NCBI GenBank assembly: GCA_964394975.1
Contig: CAYMZR010000085.1
Location: 1-9,390, forward strand
DNA from: UBA11996 sp964394975
Lineage (GTDB): Bacteria > Chloroflexota > Dehalococcoidia > Lucifugimonadales > UBA826
DNA: 9,390 nucleotides
Direction: 5' to 3'
This document shows, in pieces, positions 1-6,650 of this stretch. Each line of letters starts with the position of its first letter. Position 1 is the first letter of the stretch. The translations under genes were made by a program, and so were the position numbers. The notes under the pieces were generated by a model that had not been told where the DNA came from, ran no database searches, and saw only the letters and a list, made by a program, of their open reading frames with translations.

Positions 1-848
1 TGAAGACACTACTTCTGGAAAGATTAATTCCTGGGGGCCAGATAATAAATGTGGAGAAAGTAGAGGATTACCCAGGGTTTCTTGAAGGAATAAGCGGTGC
101 CGACTTTTCAAGTAAGCTCCAGGAGCAAGCTATCGGAGCTGGTACTGAATTCGATATGTCAGAAGTGACTGGAATCAGGAAATTGGATAATCAGTGGGTG
201 GTGGAAACTTACGAAGGGAAGAAAACTGCAAAATCAATAATATTGGCAGCTGGATCGACTTTAAATAAATTGGGAGTACCTGGAGAAGATGAACTGGTTG
301 GTGCTGGCGTGTCATATTGCGCAACTTGTGACGGTTCCTTTTTTATTGATCAAAAGGTATCTGTTATAGGTGGAGGTGATTCTGCACTCCAAGAGGCTAT
401 AACGTTGACAGATTTCGCATCTAAAGTAGATATATTTTGCAGATCAGAAACATTACACGGACAACAAATACTTCAAGACAGGGTTTCAAATCACGAAAAA
501 ATAAAAGTTCATTTAAACGTAGAAGTGAAAGAGATCCATGGAGATGGAATGGTGGAAGGGATCTCGCTTATTGATCTGCTTTCTGGAGAGTCTACTAGAA
601 TTCACACGGATGGCGTTTTCATATTTGTTGGGCTTACGCCCAATTCGGATTTTCTGGAGGGCTTACTTGATACTGATGAGGGAGGGCATATCAAGACGGA
701 TATAAATCTAGAAACATGTGAAAAAGGTATTTTTGCCGCTGGAGACGTAAGAGCCAATTCCGCCTCACAACTGATCAGCTCAGCGGGTGATGGGGTTACG
801 GCTGCTGTGAATGTAAAAAAATATCTTACTGGTCAGAAACGCAACTGA
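1..848 (+). CDS. trxB: Thioredoxin reductase-like flavoprotein, 5' end cut off by window edge
   Basis: This is a pyridine nucleotide-disulfide oxidoreductase of the low-molecular-weight thioredoxin reductase family, a cytosolic FAD enzyme that passes electrons to thioredoxin. The frame is open from base 3 and already reads LLLERLIPGGQIINVEKVEDYPGF-like sequence (bases 9-80), the usual segment after the N-terminal FAD-binding loop. The GTG at 51 is therefore internal and roughly 30-40 N-terminal residues lie outside the window. Visible motifs are the redox pair CATCDG (cysteines at bases 318-320 and 327-329), the dinucleotide loop GGGDSA (about 372-389) and the FAD-binding GIFAAGDVR (about 726-752). 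The NADPH 2'-phosphate motif HRRxxxR is altered to CRSxxxH (438-458), so the electron donor may not be NADPH. The usual RQ of the C-terminal FAD site is SQ. It is followed 76 nt later by crcB on the same strand. Family call is firm; the physiological partner is not. Confidence 0.9.
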   Translation, partial: KTLLLERLIPGGQIINVEKVEDYPGFLEGISGADFSSKLQEQAIGAGTEFDMSEVTGIRKLDNQWVVETYEGKKTAKSIILAAGSTLNKLGVPGEDELVGAGVSYCATCDGSFFIDQKVSVIGGGDSALQEAITLTDFASKVDIFCRSETLHGQQILQDRVSNHEKIKVHLNVEVKEIHGDGMVEGISLIDLLSGESTRIHTDGVFIFVGLTPNSDFLEGLLDTDEGGHIKTDINLETCEKGIFAAGDVRANSASQLISSAGDGVTAAVNVKKYLTGQKRN

Positions 849-924
849 TCTTGCAAGAACATTTGGCAAAAATATCCCCAAAACACCAAAAAATACTGAA
901 GATTTATAAAAATGGTAGGTTAAC

Positions 925-1305
925 TTGAACTGGTTATTAGTGATTCTCGGAGGAGCAGCAGGGGCTGTATGCCGATATGGTACAGATCGCATGGCGAACT
1001 CCTACCTTGGTTCTAGTCTAGTAGGAACTTTTTCAGTAAATATTATTGGATCACTCATTTTGGGTTTTTTGGTAGGCTGTGCTTTGAACAAAGCTAACTG
1101 GAATCAGGAATATTCATTGCTTTTAGGGGTAGGATTTTGTGGATCTTTTACCACCTTTTCCACTGTGACAGTATCTAGCATACAGCTTATATCTAATGGT
1201 AACTACGCGAAGGCTATATTTTATTTGGTTTCTAGTGTAGTAATTGGATTAATAGCTGCTCTCGCCGGTATGTGGATAGCAAAAATACCATTTAATTTTT
1301 ATTAG
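925..1305 (+). CDS. crcB: CrcB/Fluc-type fluoride ion channel
   Basis: A 126-residue, four-helix inner membrane protein of the CrcB/Fluc family, which forms dual-topology dimers that let toxic fluoride leave the cell. Family motifs are present in order: GGAAGAVCRYG near residues 9-19, GTFSVNIIGS near 35-44, and GFCGSFTTFST near 71-81, the last holding the central sodium site and the pore-lining phenylalanine/threonine track. Length is normal for the family. The start is TTG at 925: the nearby ATG at 912 stops after three codons, and a weak purine-rich GGTAGG lies about 6 nt upstream. The 76-nt gap after the reductase gene has no convincing promoter, so co-transcription is possible. It also lacks the conserved fluoride riboswitch segments that often precede crcB. 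The 3' end overlaps the convergent DUF4129 gene by 14 bp. Confidence 0.93.
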   Translation: MNWLLVILGGAAGAVCRYGTDRMANSYLGSSLVGTFSVNIIGSLILGFLVGCALNKANWNQEYSLLLGVGFCGSFTTFSTVTVSSIQLISNGNYAKAIFYLVSSVVIGLIAALAGMWIAKIPFNFY

Positions 1306-2701
1306 TATCTAAATCTTCCATCAATTTTGTTACTTCTGCAGCTTCTCCCGCAGATGGGATTTGACCTCCATAACAAACACGTGCAAAAGCATTTGTAATT
1401 TTTTTTACGATACCTACATCAAAAATACCATATAGAAATGGTTGGAATTCTTTGGGAGTGGTAAAGGATGATTTATCCATACCGTTTTTCGAACTCAAAT
1501 ATAACAATTGGTAGTACGACCCCAAAATAGATTTACTGTTATCATCAAGATGCTCAGGTATGACAAAATCTTTCTTTACGCGGGAATCTCTTCTACGAAG
1601 TAACCTCTTAGCTATATCAAGCAAATCACTCATAGAACCTTCTGATCCTTCAATCTCAGATTTGATCCCCGCTTCAGATATTTTCTGCTGTCTGTTAATT
1701 CTTCTAAAGGCAATCCCAAGAACAAGGATCAAGATAGTTATAAGGATAAATATTGCCGCATATTCAAAATATTGCATTACAACAGAAGGCTCTTCTGATA
1801 CGGGCGCATTAGCTAAACCTTCCAGGACATTTCCTAACCCCAAGGGTTGTTGTTGCTGGGCAGGTTGATCAGGAAGATTACTATCACCAAGAACCCAACT
1901 GAAAACTTTGACCATAAACTGAATCAAATAAATAATTGGGATGGCAACCAAGTAGACTATTCCCATAGCTATCCAGCTTATTAGTGTTGTGATGGGTGAA
2001 GAGACAGTCCCCAATAAATCTTTGCTTAAAGAAGCAAAGACAACACCAACTGAAATTACAGCCACTACCAATAAAGAGATGATCCTGAGCCATCCAAAAT
2101 TAGGTTTATCAATGTCTGAAGAGGGTTTGATCCTGCCGATGGCCAAACCCGACAAACTCGCGGCGAAAAAGAAATACATTAAAGTAGACATTGATAAATC
2201 AGCAACATGAAAAATATCGATTGTAACTGTAAAGGCCATTACAATTATTCCAATCTTAAAAGTAGAAAACAAAGCTTCCAAAAGAAAGTCATTTGACCCG
2301 GAGAGACCTCCCTTTATCCACATAAAAGCGCTCATTAAAGTCGCCAAGGCAATCGATAGGCCAATTTCTCCATTTTCATAATTCCATTGATCAAGGTTCA
2401 AACCCCAGGACATAGAAAAGCCTTGTTCATCGGGAATATTTGAAAGCCCAATAAGGGAATAACAAATGACCGCTCCTGATAACATTTGGAGTACAACGGC
2501 AATTGAAAATCTCAAATTTAGCAAATTCAACAGTTTAGTAATATACAGAGATGAGGCGTACGCTGTGAAACATGCACCATATGCAAGAGGACTACGCTCT
2601 AAAGAAATAATCACTCCTATGACAGCAAAAATTGAATATAGCCAGACTGAGTCGGATAATATCAAACACAGTGCAACGATTTTAGATTGGTACGAATTCA
2701 C
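1292..2701 (-). CDS. Polytopic membrane protein with C-terminal DUF4129 domain
   Basis: A 469-residue membrane protein with about nine predicted transmembrane segments (eight between residues 10 and 262, one at about 312-333), then a cytoplasmic tail. The tail carries DUF4129 hallmarks: an arginine-rich RLLRRR at 366-371, GSYYQLLYL at 394-402, TPKEF at 415-419 and FARVCYGG at 439-446. DUF4129 ends TgpA-type proteins, which have a periplasmic transglutaminase core between the membrane bundle and the last helix. Here that position (about 271-310) holds only a Gln/Pro-rich loop with PAQQQQP, so no catalytic domain is present. The start is GTG: an in-frame TAG lies directly upstream and GGAG sits 7 nt before it. 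The gene overlaps the DUF58 gene by 20 bp and is last in the MoxR operon. I infer a membrane scaffold or anchor role; the exact function is unknown. Confidence 0.85.
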   Translation of the reverse strand: MNSYQSKIVALCLILSDSVWLYSIFAVIGVIISLERSPLAYGACFTAYASSLYITKLLNLLNLRFSIAVVLQMLSGAVICYSLIGLSNIPDEQGFSMSWGLNLDQWNYENGEIGLSIALATLMSAFMWIKGGLSGSNDFLLEALFSTFKIGIIVMAFTVTIDIFHVADLSMSTLMYFFFAASLSGLAIGRIKPSSDIDKPNFGWLRIISLLVVAVISVGVVFASLSKDLLGTVSSPITTLISWIAMGIVYLVAIPIIYLIQFMVKVFSWVLGDSNLPDQPAQQQQPLGLGNVLEGLANAPVSEEPSVVMQYFEYAAIFILITILILVLGIAFRRINRQQKISEAGIKSEIEGSEGSMSDLLDIAKRLLRRRDSRVKKDFVIPEHLDDNSKSILGSYYQLLYLSSKNGMDKSSFTTPKEFQPFLYGIFDVGIVKKITNAFARVCYGGQIPSAGEAAEVTKLMEDLDTNKN

Positions 2702-3917
2702 CTACTGACTCCATACGACTAAAATGAGCCCCAATCTCGTATTTTATGAAATCTTCCTCGCTGATCTCACATAGCTCATCAGAAACGTTAATAAGAACTA
2801 CCTTACAGCCAAATTTTTCAATATTCCTTAGAGAGTCCAAAAGGTCCTGGGTAAAAAACGAAGTAACCAAAACCACCGTAGAACCAAATGGGAAGCCTTT
2901 ATACCAAGTATTCAAATTTTCAGAAATAGAACCTGATGAAATCGGGCCTAAGGTAGCCAACGTTTCCAATATCAATTTTAGTTGGTCCTCTGATTGAGAT
3001 GCAGGTATTTTCATAGGTAAATCGGATAGCACAGGGGTACCATTGGAAAAGAACCCAAGGTTGAATCCCTCACCACTACAGTGGCTAGCTATGGAAGCTG
3101 CGGCAGTTATTACTCTTTCTAAATTTATTGCAGAATAGCCTTCCCATACCTTTGCAGATGTTTCAACTGAGACAGCCAAAATAACATCACTTTTATTTGT
3201 GGACTCAAATGTTTTGACCATTAATTGTGTTTTTTTTGCTGTATATTTCCAATCGATTGTATTCAGCGGATCTCCTTTTTCATAAGTCCTTATACCCCTA
3301 TTCCAAAACACATCTTGATATATGTTTAGAGCCGTTATTTTTTCACCCAATGGTCTTGATTCTGGCATACCCATATCAGGTAAATTTATTATCTGAGGAT
3401 AAACCAGTATGTAATCTCGAGTGGGGGTTGTTTTTCTACTCTGAAACAACCCAAATATATCGCCACCAAAAATATTCACAGACCCCAAGCGATGAAACCC
3501 TCTTTTATTCGGCTTAAGTGAATAATCCCACGCTGTTTTTTGATAGGCAGACACAGAGGTTGAGTGGGTGATTGAAACAGCGTCAAAAGTTGCACTTGGT
3601 TTAATGTTTGAACCGACAAGATTTAAGCAGTGAGGAATATCGTCTACCGTATCGATCCTTGCCAGTGGTATTGGTTTTTTATTGTGAAGCTCGATACGAA
3701 AAGGGACGGTGTCCCCAATGAAAACTCTTTTCTGTGGTATCACTCTGACATAATGAAGGTTTTCAAGTGAAACTTTGTTCCACAGCCAGGCCACACAAAC
3801 CACTAGAAGACTCATAACGGACAAGCCTAGAAGCATTCCCTGGCCCGAAAACAATCCAATAATTACCAAGGTAATTATTATCAGGATCCAAAAGTCGTGC
3901 CAAAACTTTTTTACCAT
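2682..3917 (-). CDS. DUF58 domain protein (membrane-anchored vWA-like MoxR partner)
   Basis: A 411-residue protein with two N-terminal membrane segments (about 9-24 and 27-46), a beta-rich middle region and a C-terminal DUF58/von Willebrand A-like domain. Key features are KRGFHRLG (138-145), GGDIFGLF (151-158, usually DPFGLF), and the diagnostic DUF58 stretch starting RTYEKGDPLNTIDWKYTAKK (210-229) and running to MVKTFE (233-238). After it, the strand normally carrying a metal-binding DxSxS reads ILAVSVETS (246-254), so a canonical MIDAS is absent, which is common in this family. DUF58 proteins are almost always encoded next to MoxR ATPases and are thought to work with them on envelope or secreted proteins. 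The gene starts with ATG 9 nt after the moxR stop and overlaps the DUF4129 gene by 20 bp. No strong Shine-Dalgarno precedes it, so coupling to moxR translation is likely. Confidence 0.9.
   Translation of the reverse strand: MVKKFWHDFWILIIITLVIIGLFSGQGMLLGLSVMSLLVVCVAWLWNKVSLENLHYVRVIPQKRVFIGDTVPFRIELHNKKPIPLARIDTVDDIPHCLNLVGSNIKPSATFDAVSITHSTSVSAYQKTAWDYSLKPNKRGFHRLGSVNIFGGDIFGLFQSRKTTPTRDYILVYPQIINLPDMGMPESRPLGEKITALNIYQDVFWNRGIRTYEKGDPLNTIDWKYTAKKTQLMVKTFESTNKSDVILAVSVETSAKVWEGYSAINLERVITAAASIASHCSGEGFNLGFFSNGTPVLSDLPMKIPASQSEDQLKLILETLATLGPISSGSISENLNTWYKGFPFGSTVVLVTSFFTQDLLDSLRNIEKFGCKVVLINVSDELCEISEEDFIKYEIGAHFSRMESVGEFVPI
2709..2712 (-). promoter_or_regulatory. Ribosome binding site of the DUF4129 gene
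   Basis: GGAG on the minus strand lies 7 nt before the GTG at 2701, inside the last codons of the DUF58 gene. With the TAG directly preceding the GTG in frame, it fixes the start and implies translational coupling to DUF58. Confidence 0.6.
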
Positions 3918-3926
3918 AACTTTAGC

Positions 3927-4883
3927 TTAGATCGCTTCCATGGGCACAACGACTTCTGCCATTATTTCTTCTAGTATCTCATTCGCACCAAACCCTCTTA
4001 GTCGAGCATTAGATGTAGGAATGATCCTATGCGACAATACCAAATTGGTAAGACTCTTCACATCATCAGGTATTACATAATCCCTACCATCCAAAGCGGC
4101 CTTCGCTTGGCTACATTTATAAAGTCCTAAAGAGCCTCTTGGGCTGGCGCCAATGATCAATTTATCATTTTCTCGAGTTGATCTAACTATCGATATAATA
4201 TAGTCACGAATGTTCTCTTCCACTTTAACTGACGAAGAAAATTTCTCCAGATCTTTTATTGTTTTGCCGTTCGCAACAGGTTGTAGGTTTTCCGAATAAC
4301 TTCCTTCATGAAACCTAAGTATGATGTCTGATTCTTCTCCTGCAGATGGATATCCTAATGAAATTTTCATCAAAAACCTATCCAGCTGGGCTTCTGGGAG
4401 AGGAAATGTCCCCTCCATGTCCAAAGGGTTTTGAGTGGCCAGCACAATGAAAGGTGTTGGTAAATTGCGACTATGTCCATCTACTGTCACTTGTGACTCT
4501 TGCATAGACTCAAGTAGGGCTGATTGAGTCCGAGGAGTTGCCCTATTTATTTCATCGGCTAGTATTATTTGGTTAAATATCGGGCCGCTCTGAAATTCAA
4601 ATTCACTTAACTTTTGATTAAACCAGTTGACACCTACAACATCAGATGGCATCAAGTCAGGTGTAAATTGAATCCTTCCAAAACTGCAGTCCAGAGAAGA
4701 AGCCACCGCTCTGGCCAAGGTAGTTTTACCTGATCCAGGTACATCTTCAACAAGGACATGACCATTACACAGTATGGAAATCAATACCGAATCGATAGCA
4801 TCCGATTTTCCAACGATAACCTTTTGAATATTATCTTTTATTTTCTCGACGGCACCTTTAAATTCATCAGCATCCGTAACCAA
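3927..4883 (-). CDS. MoxR-family AAA+ ATPase
   Basis: A 318-residue AAA+ ATPase of the MoxR class, cytosolic chaperone-like ATPases that mature or assemble protein complexes together with DUF58/vWA partners. The set of motifs is complete: Walker A PGSGKT at 49-54, Walker B ILADE with D110/E111 followed by INRA, sensor 1 ATQN at 149-152, the arginine-finger segment EAQLDRF at 164-170, and sensor 2 GASPRG at 245-250. Length matches the family. The start is TTG at 4883, supported by GGGAGA on the minus strand 5 nt upstream; no ATG fits as well, since the family N-terminus (helix before KVIVGK) begins just after it. It is first in the three-gene operon with DUF58 and DUF4129 and is probably transcribed from a promoter in the 4884-5042 gap. 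The client protein cannot be told from the sequence. Confidence 0.95.
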   Translation of the reverse strand: MVTDADEFKGAVEKIKDNIQKVIVGKSDAIDSVLISILCNGHVLVEDVPGSGKTTLARAVASSLDCSFGRIQFTPDLMPSDVVGVNWFNQKLSEFEFQSGPIFNQIILADEINRATPRTQSALLESMQESQVTVDGHSRNLPTPFIVLATQNPLDMEGTFPLPEAQLDRFLMKISLGYPSAGEESDIILRFHEGSYSENLQPVANGKTIKDLEKFSSSVKVEENIRDYIISIVRSTRENDKLIIGASPRGSLGLYKCSQAKAALDGRDYVIPDDVKSLTNLVLSHRIIPTSNARLRGFGANEILEEIMAEVVVPMEAI

Positions 4884-4888
4884 AGAAA

Positions 4889-4894
4889 TCTCCC
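4889..4894 (-). promoter_or_regulatory. Ribosome binding site of the moxR-like gene
   Basis: GGGAGA on the minus strand ends 5 nt before the TTG at 4883. It is the main reason for accepting the non-ATG start. Confidence 0.6.
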
Positions 4895-4963
4895 TTTATT
4901 AATGTACATGAAGCGGTATTGAAGCTAGCGGAGCAAAGCGCATCAAGCTGCAACCAAAGGTTA

Positions 4964-4969
4964 AGTATA
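4964..4969 (-). promoter_or_regulatory. Possible -10 box for the moxR operon
   Basis: The minus strand reads TATACT here, a good -10 match, followed by a leader of about 75 nt to the moxR start. No good -35 is visible at 16-18 nt; a run of T precedes it. The box lies within the palindrome GTATATAC (4965-4972). Bases 4884-4963 hold nothing else I recognise. Tentative. Confidence 0.28.
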
Positions 4970-4998
4970 TACAGAAAAAAATTTAACTAGAACACTAT

Positions 4999-5028
4999 TT
5001 GTTGGGATATACTAAACTCTTGTAAGAT
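4999..5028 (+). promoter_or_regulatory. Possible promoter of the tRNA-Gln gene
   Basis: TTGTTG (4999-5004) and TAAGAT (5023-5028) are spaced 18 nt apart and would start transcription a few bases before the tRNA. TATACT (5008-5013) in the same stretch is an alternative -10 with a poor -35. Which one is used cannot be decided from the sequence. Confidence 0.3.
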
Positions 5029-5042
5029 TTTTAATAATTTGA

Positions 5043-5116
5043 TGCCCGGTGGTGTAGTGGTAGCACTAAGGACTTTGACTCCTTCGACCCAGGTTCGAAT
5101 CCTGGCCGGGCAGCCA
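5043..5116 (+). tRNA. tRNA-Gln (anticodon TTG) with encoded CCA
   Basis: A complete cloverleaf can be drawn. The acceptor TGCCCGG (5043-5049) pairs with CCGGGCA (5106-5112). The D arm contains AGTGGTA. The anticodon stem AAGGA (5068-5072) pairs with TCCTT (5080-5084) around a seven-base loop with anticodon TTG at 5075-5077. The T arm CCAGG/CCTGG (5089-5093 and 5101-5105) encloses TTCGAAT. The discriminator is G (5113) and CCA is encoded at 5114-5116. The weak first pair T-A and G discriminator agree with glutamine identity. It reads CAA codons, and CAG by wobble. The gene stands alone on the plus strand between two minus-strand operons, with its 3' end facing the end of a crotonase gene 36 nt away. 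Confidence 0.96.
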
Positions 5117-5130
5117 ACATATGGCTGCTC
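5108..5130 (+). repeat. Inverted repeat covering the tRNA-Gln 3' end
   Basis: GGGCAGCC (5108-5115) can pair with GGCTGCTC (5123-5130) across a seven-base loop, giving eight pairs in plus-strand RNA, one of them G-U. The left arm is the 3' acceptor strand, the discriminator and the first two bases of CCA. It is followed by eight A (5131-5138), not T, so it is not an intrinsic terminator on the plus strand; on the minus strand the T-run comes before the hairpin. Confidence 0.5.
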
Positions 5131-5152
5131 AAAAAAAATCCCAAGAAAGTTA

Positions 5153-5878
5153 CTATAATTGAACAAAATTACGCCTTTCGTATTGAATCCCCCGAGCCAT
5201 ATTTAAATCCAAACCTTTAATCACAGATGACTTCAAAGATGACAATAATTTCGGGTCTAATTGAGCCAAATTTCGTGCAACATCTTGCACGGTACGATCT
5301 AGGTTTTCATCTGCAACAACTCGGTCAATCAACCGAATTTCAACTGCTTCTGAAGCAGGTATCAATCTGTTAGTCATAATTATTTCCAGAGCTTTGCTGG
5401 CTCCGATCATATTGCGCAAGGTTTGGGTTCCTCCAGCAGCGGGTATCATACCCAAAGCGACCTCTGGCATCCTGAAAACCGAACTGTCTGCAGCAATTCT
5501 GACATCACAAAGAGAGGCTATTTCAATACCGGATCCAATAACATATCCATGTAATTTGGCTATAATTGGTTTTCTAAGAGATATGAAAAGCCCCCATAAA
5601 TCTCTTTCCCATCTAACTTCTCTGGAAATTACCTGAGATGGAGTAGTTCCAAATTCAGTTAGGTCTGCCCCAGCACAAAACCCTCTTTCCCCTTCCCCAC
5701 TAATAATCGCGACTTTTGATTCATTGTCGTCTCTATAAAGTTCCAAAGTTTGAAAAAGCATGTCTCTCATTTCGACATTGAAAGCATTTATTCGGTCCGG
5801 TCTATTCAACTTTATATGAGCGACACCATCAGCAACCTGATACAACACTACTTCATCTTTTGGACTAACTAATTCCAT
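5153..5878 (-). CDS. Enoyl-CoA hydratase/isomerase (crotonase), shortened C-terminus
   Basis: A 241-residue crotonase-fold protein, probably hydrating enoyl-CoA thioesters in beta-oxidation or a related acyl-CoA pathway. The first oxyanion-hole segment is GFCAGADL (66-73). The second is GYVIGSGIEIASLCD (111-125), with the glutamate equivalent to Glu144 of rat mitochondrial hydratase at 119. PEVALGMIPAAGGTQ (138-152) supplies the Glu164 equivalent at 139. Having both glutamates favours a true hydratase. The protein stops at YERRNFVQL, where family members continue for some 20-25 residues with a DxxEGxxAFxxKRxP helix that helps trimer packing. No continuation is found in other frames, so the end is truncated or replaced, next to the tRNA. 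The ATG start lies 10 nt after the stop of the other crotonase gene, without a clear Shine-Dalgarno, suggesting coupled translation. Substrate unknown. Confidence 0.88.
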   Translation of the reverse strand: MELVSPKDEVVLYQVADGVAHIKLNRPDRINAFNVEMRDMLFQTLELYRDDNESKVAIISGEGERGFCAGADLTEFGTTPSQVISREVRWERDLWGLFISLRKPIIAKLHGYVIGSGIEIASLCDVRIAADSSVFRMPEVALGMIPAAGGTQTLRNMIGASKALEIIMTNRLIPASEAVEIRLIDRVVADENLDRTVQDVARNLAQLDPKLLSSLKSSVIKGLDLNMARGIQYERRNFVQL

Positions 5879-5888
5879 ATCGCTTTTT

Positions 5889-6620
5889 TCATCGGCCCAG
5901 GAATTTAGGCGGTTTTTTATTCAAAAAAGATTCGATTCCTTCAGTTCTGTCACTTGTACTTTGCAAAATCACATTTAGGTCAGTTTCTAATCTTAATCCT
6001 TGACTCAAAGTCATATCAGCTCCACTTAAAATCGCCTCTTTCAGATATTGAGCCGCAATAGGTCCATGTCCAGCTATTTGAGACCCTAAAGCAATGGCCT
6101 CTTCAACTAGATTTTCCGAAAAAAGGTACTGCACAACACCTATTCCCAGAGCTTCTTGGGCAGAAAAAACCCTACCAGTCAATAACAAATCCATCGCTCT
6201 TCCAGCACCGGCTATACGTGGCAGCCTTTGAGTTCCTCCGTCTGTGGGGGTAAAACCTTCCATAATATGAGACATAGAGAATCTACTATCTGTGCTTGCG
6301 ATCCTTATGTCACAACATAGAAACAACTCGAGTAATGTGAGATGCGCCTCAGACTCAACTATGCCAATGGTAGGAAATCTTATACCTGAAACAAGATCGC
6401 TAATGAAATAAAATTCATACCTAGCATCGATAGGTTTAGGTTTCAATTTGACATCACTTAAGTCTATTAAGACTACAGCAGAAGCTACATTACTGTTTAT
6501 TTCCTGTACCGCATCTTCCAAGGACCAAAAAAGGTTCATGTATGAATCATTCTCATCACCTGATAGATTAAGAGAAATGAATTGAACTTTATCTTCTTGA
6601 AACCCTTGCAGATTAACCAT
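5889..6620 (-). CDS. Crotonase-fold protein with degenerate active site
   Basis: A 243-residue member of the enoyl-CoA hydratase/isomerase superfamily. The C-terminal half is well kept: LELFLCCDIRIA (97-108), TPTDGGTQRLPRIAG (124-138), LLLTGRVFSAQEALGIGVV (145-163) and the terminal EGIESFLNKKPPKFLG (227-242). Several active-site elements are missing. The first oxyanion motif AGADL is replaced by LSDVKL-type sequence near 54-59, the GxGxxE glycine loop is HLTLLE (93-98), and the second catalytic glutamate is His118, although the first is kept as Glu98. The protein may be a non-hydrating crotonase with different chemistry, or a structural partner of the catalytically intact crotonase encoded right after it. 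It begins with ATG 30 nt after the AI-2E family gene, in one likely operon. Family call firm, activity uncertain. Confidence 0.85.
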   Translation of the reverse strand: MVNLQGFQEDKVQFISLNLSGDENDSYMNLFWSLEDAVQEINSNVASAVVLIDLSDVKLKPKPIDARYEFYFISDLVSGIRFPTIGIVESEAHLTLLELFLCCDIRIASTDSRFSMSHIMEGFTPTDGGTQRLPRIAGAGRAMDLLLTGRVFSAQEALGIGVVQYLFSENLVEEAIALGSQIAGHGPIAAQYLKEAILSGADMTLSQGLRLETDLNVILQSTSDRTEGIESFLNKKPPKFLGR

Positions 6621-6650
6621 AATTAAATCCGCTTTCCAAATCTAGATGGC

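Noticed and set aside
51..53. GTG at 51 as the start of the thioredoxin reductase gene
   Set aside because: The frame is open to base 3 and the upstream residues match the family; there is no ribosome binding site before the GTG.
4921..4950. AGC triplets recurring about every five bases upstream of moxR
   Set aside because: Spacing is irregular (4, 5, 5, 9) and there is no symmetric operator; likely chance.
5108..5138. Intrinsic terminator after tRNA-Gln or after the crotonase gene
   Set aside because: The hairpin is followed by A on the plus strand, and on the minus strand the T-run comes before rather than after the stem.
5117..5152. Frameshift that would restore the missing crotonase C-terminus
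   Set aside because: None of the three minus-strand frames downstream encodes anything like the expected terminal segment.
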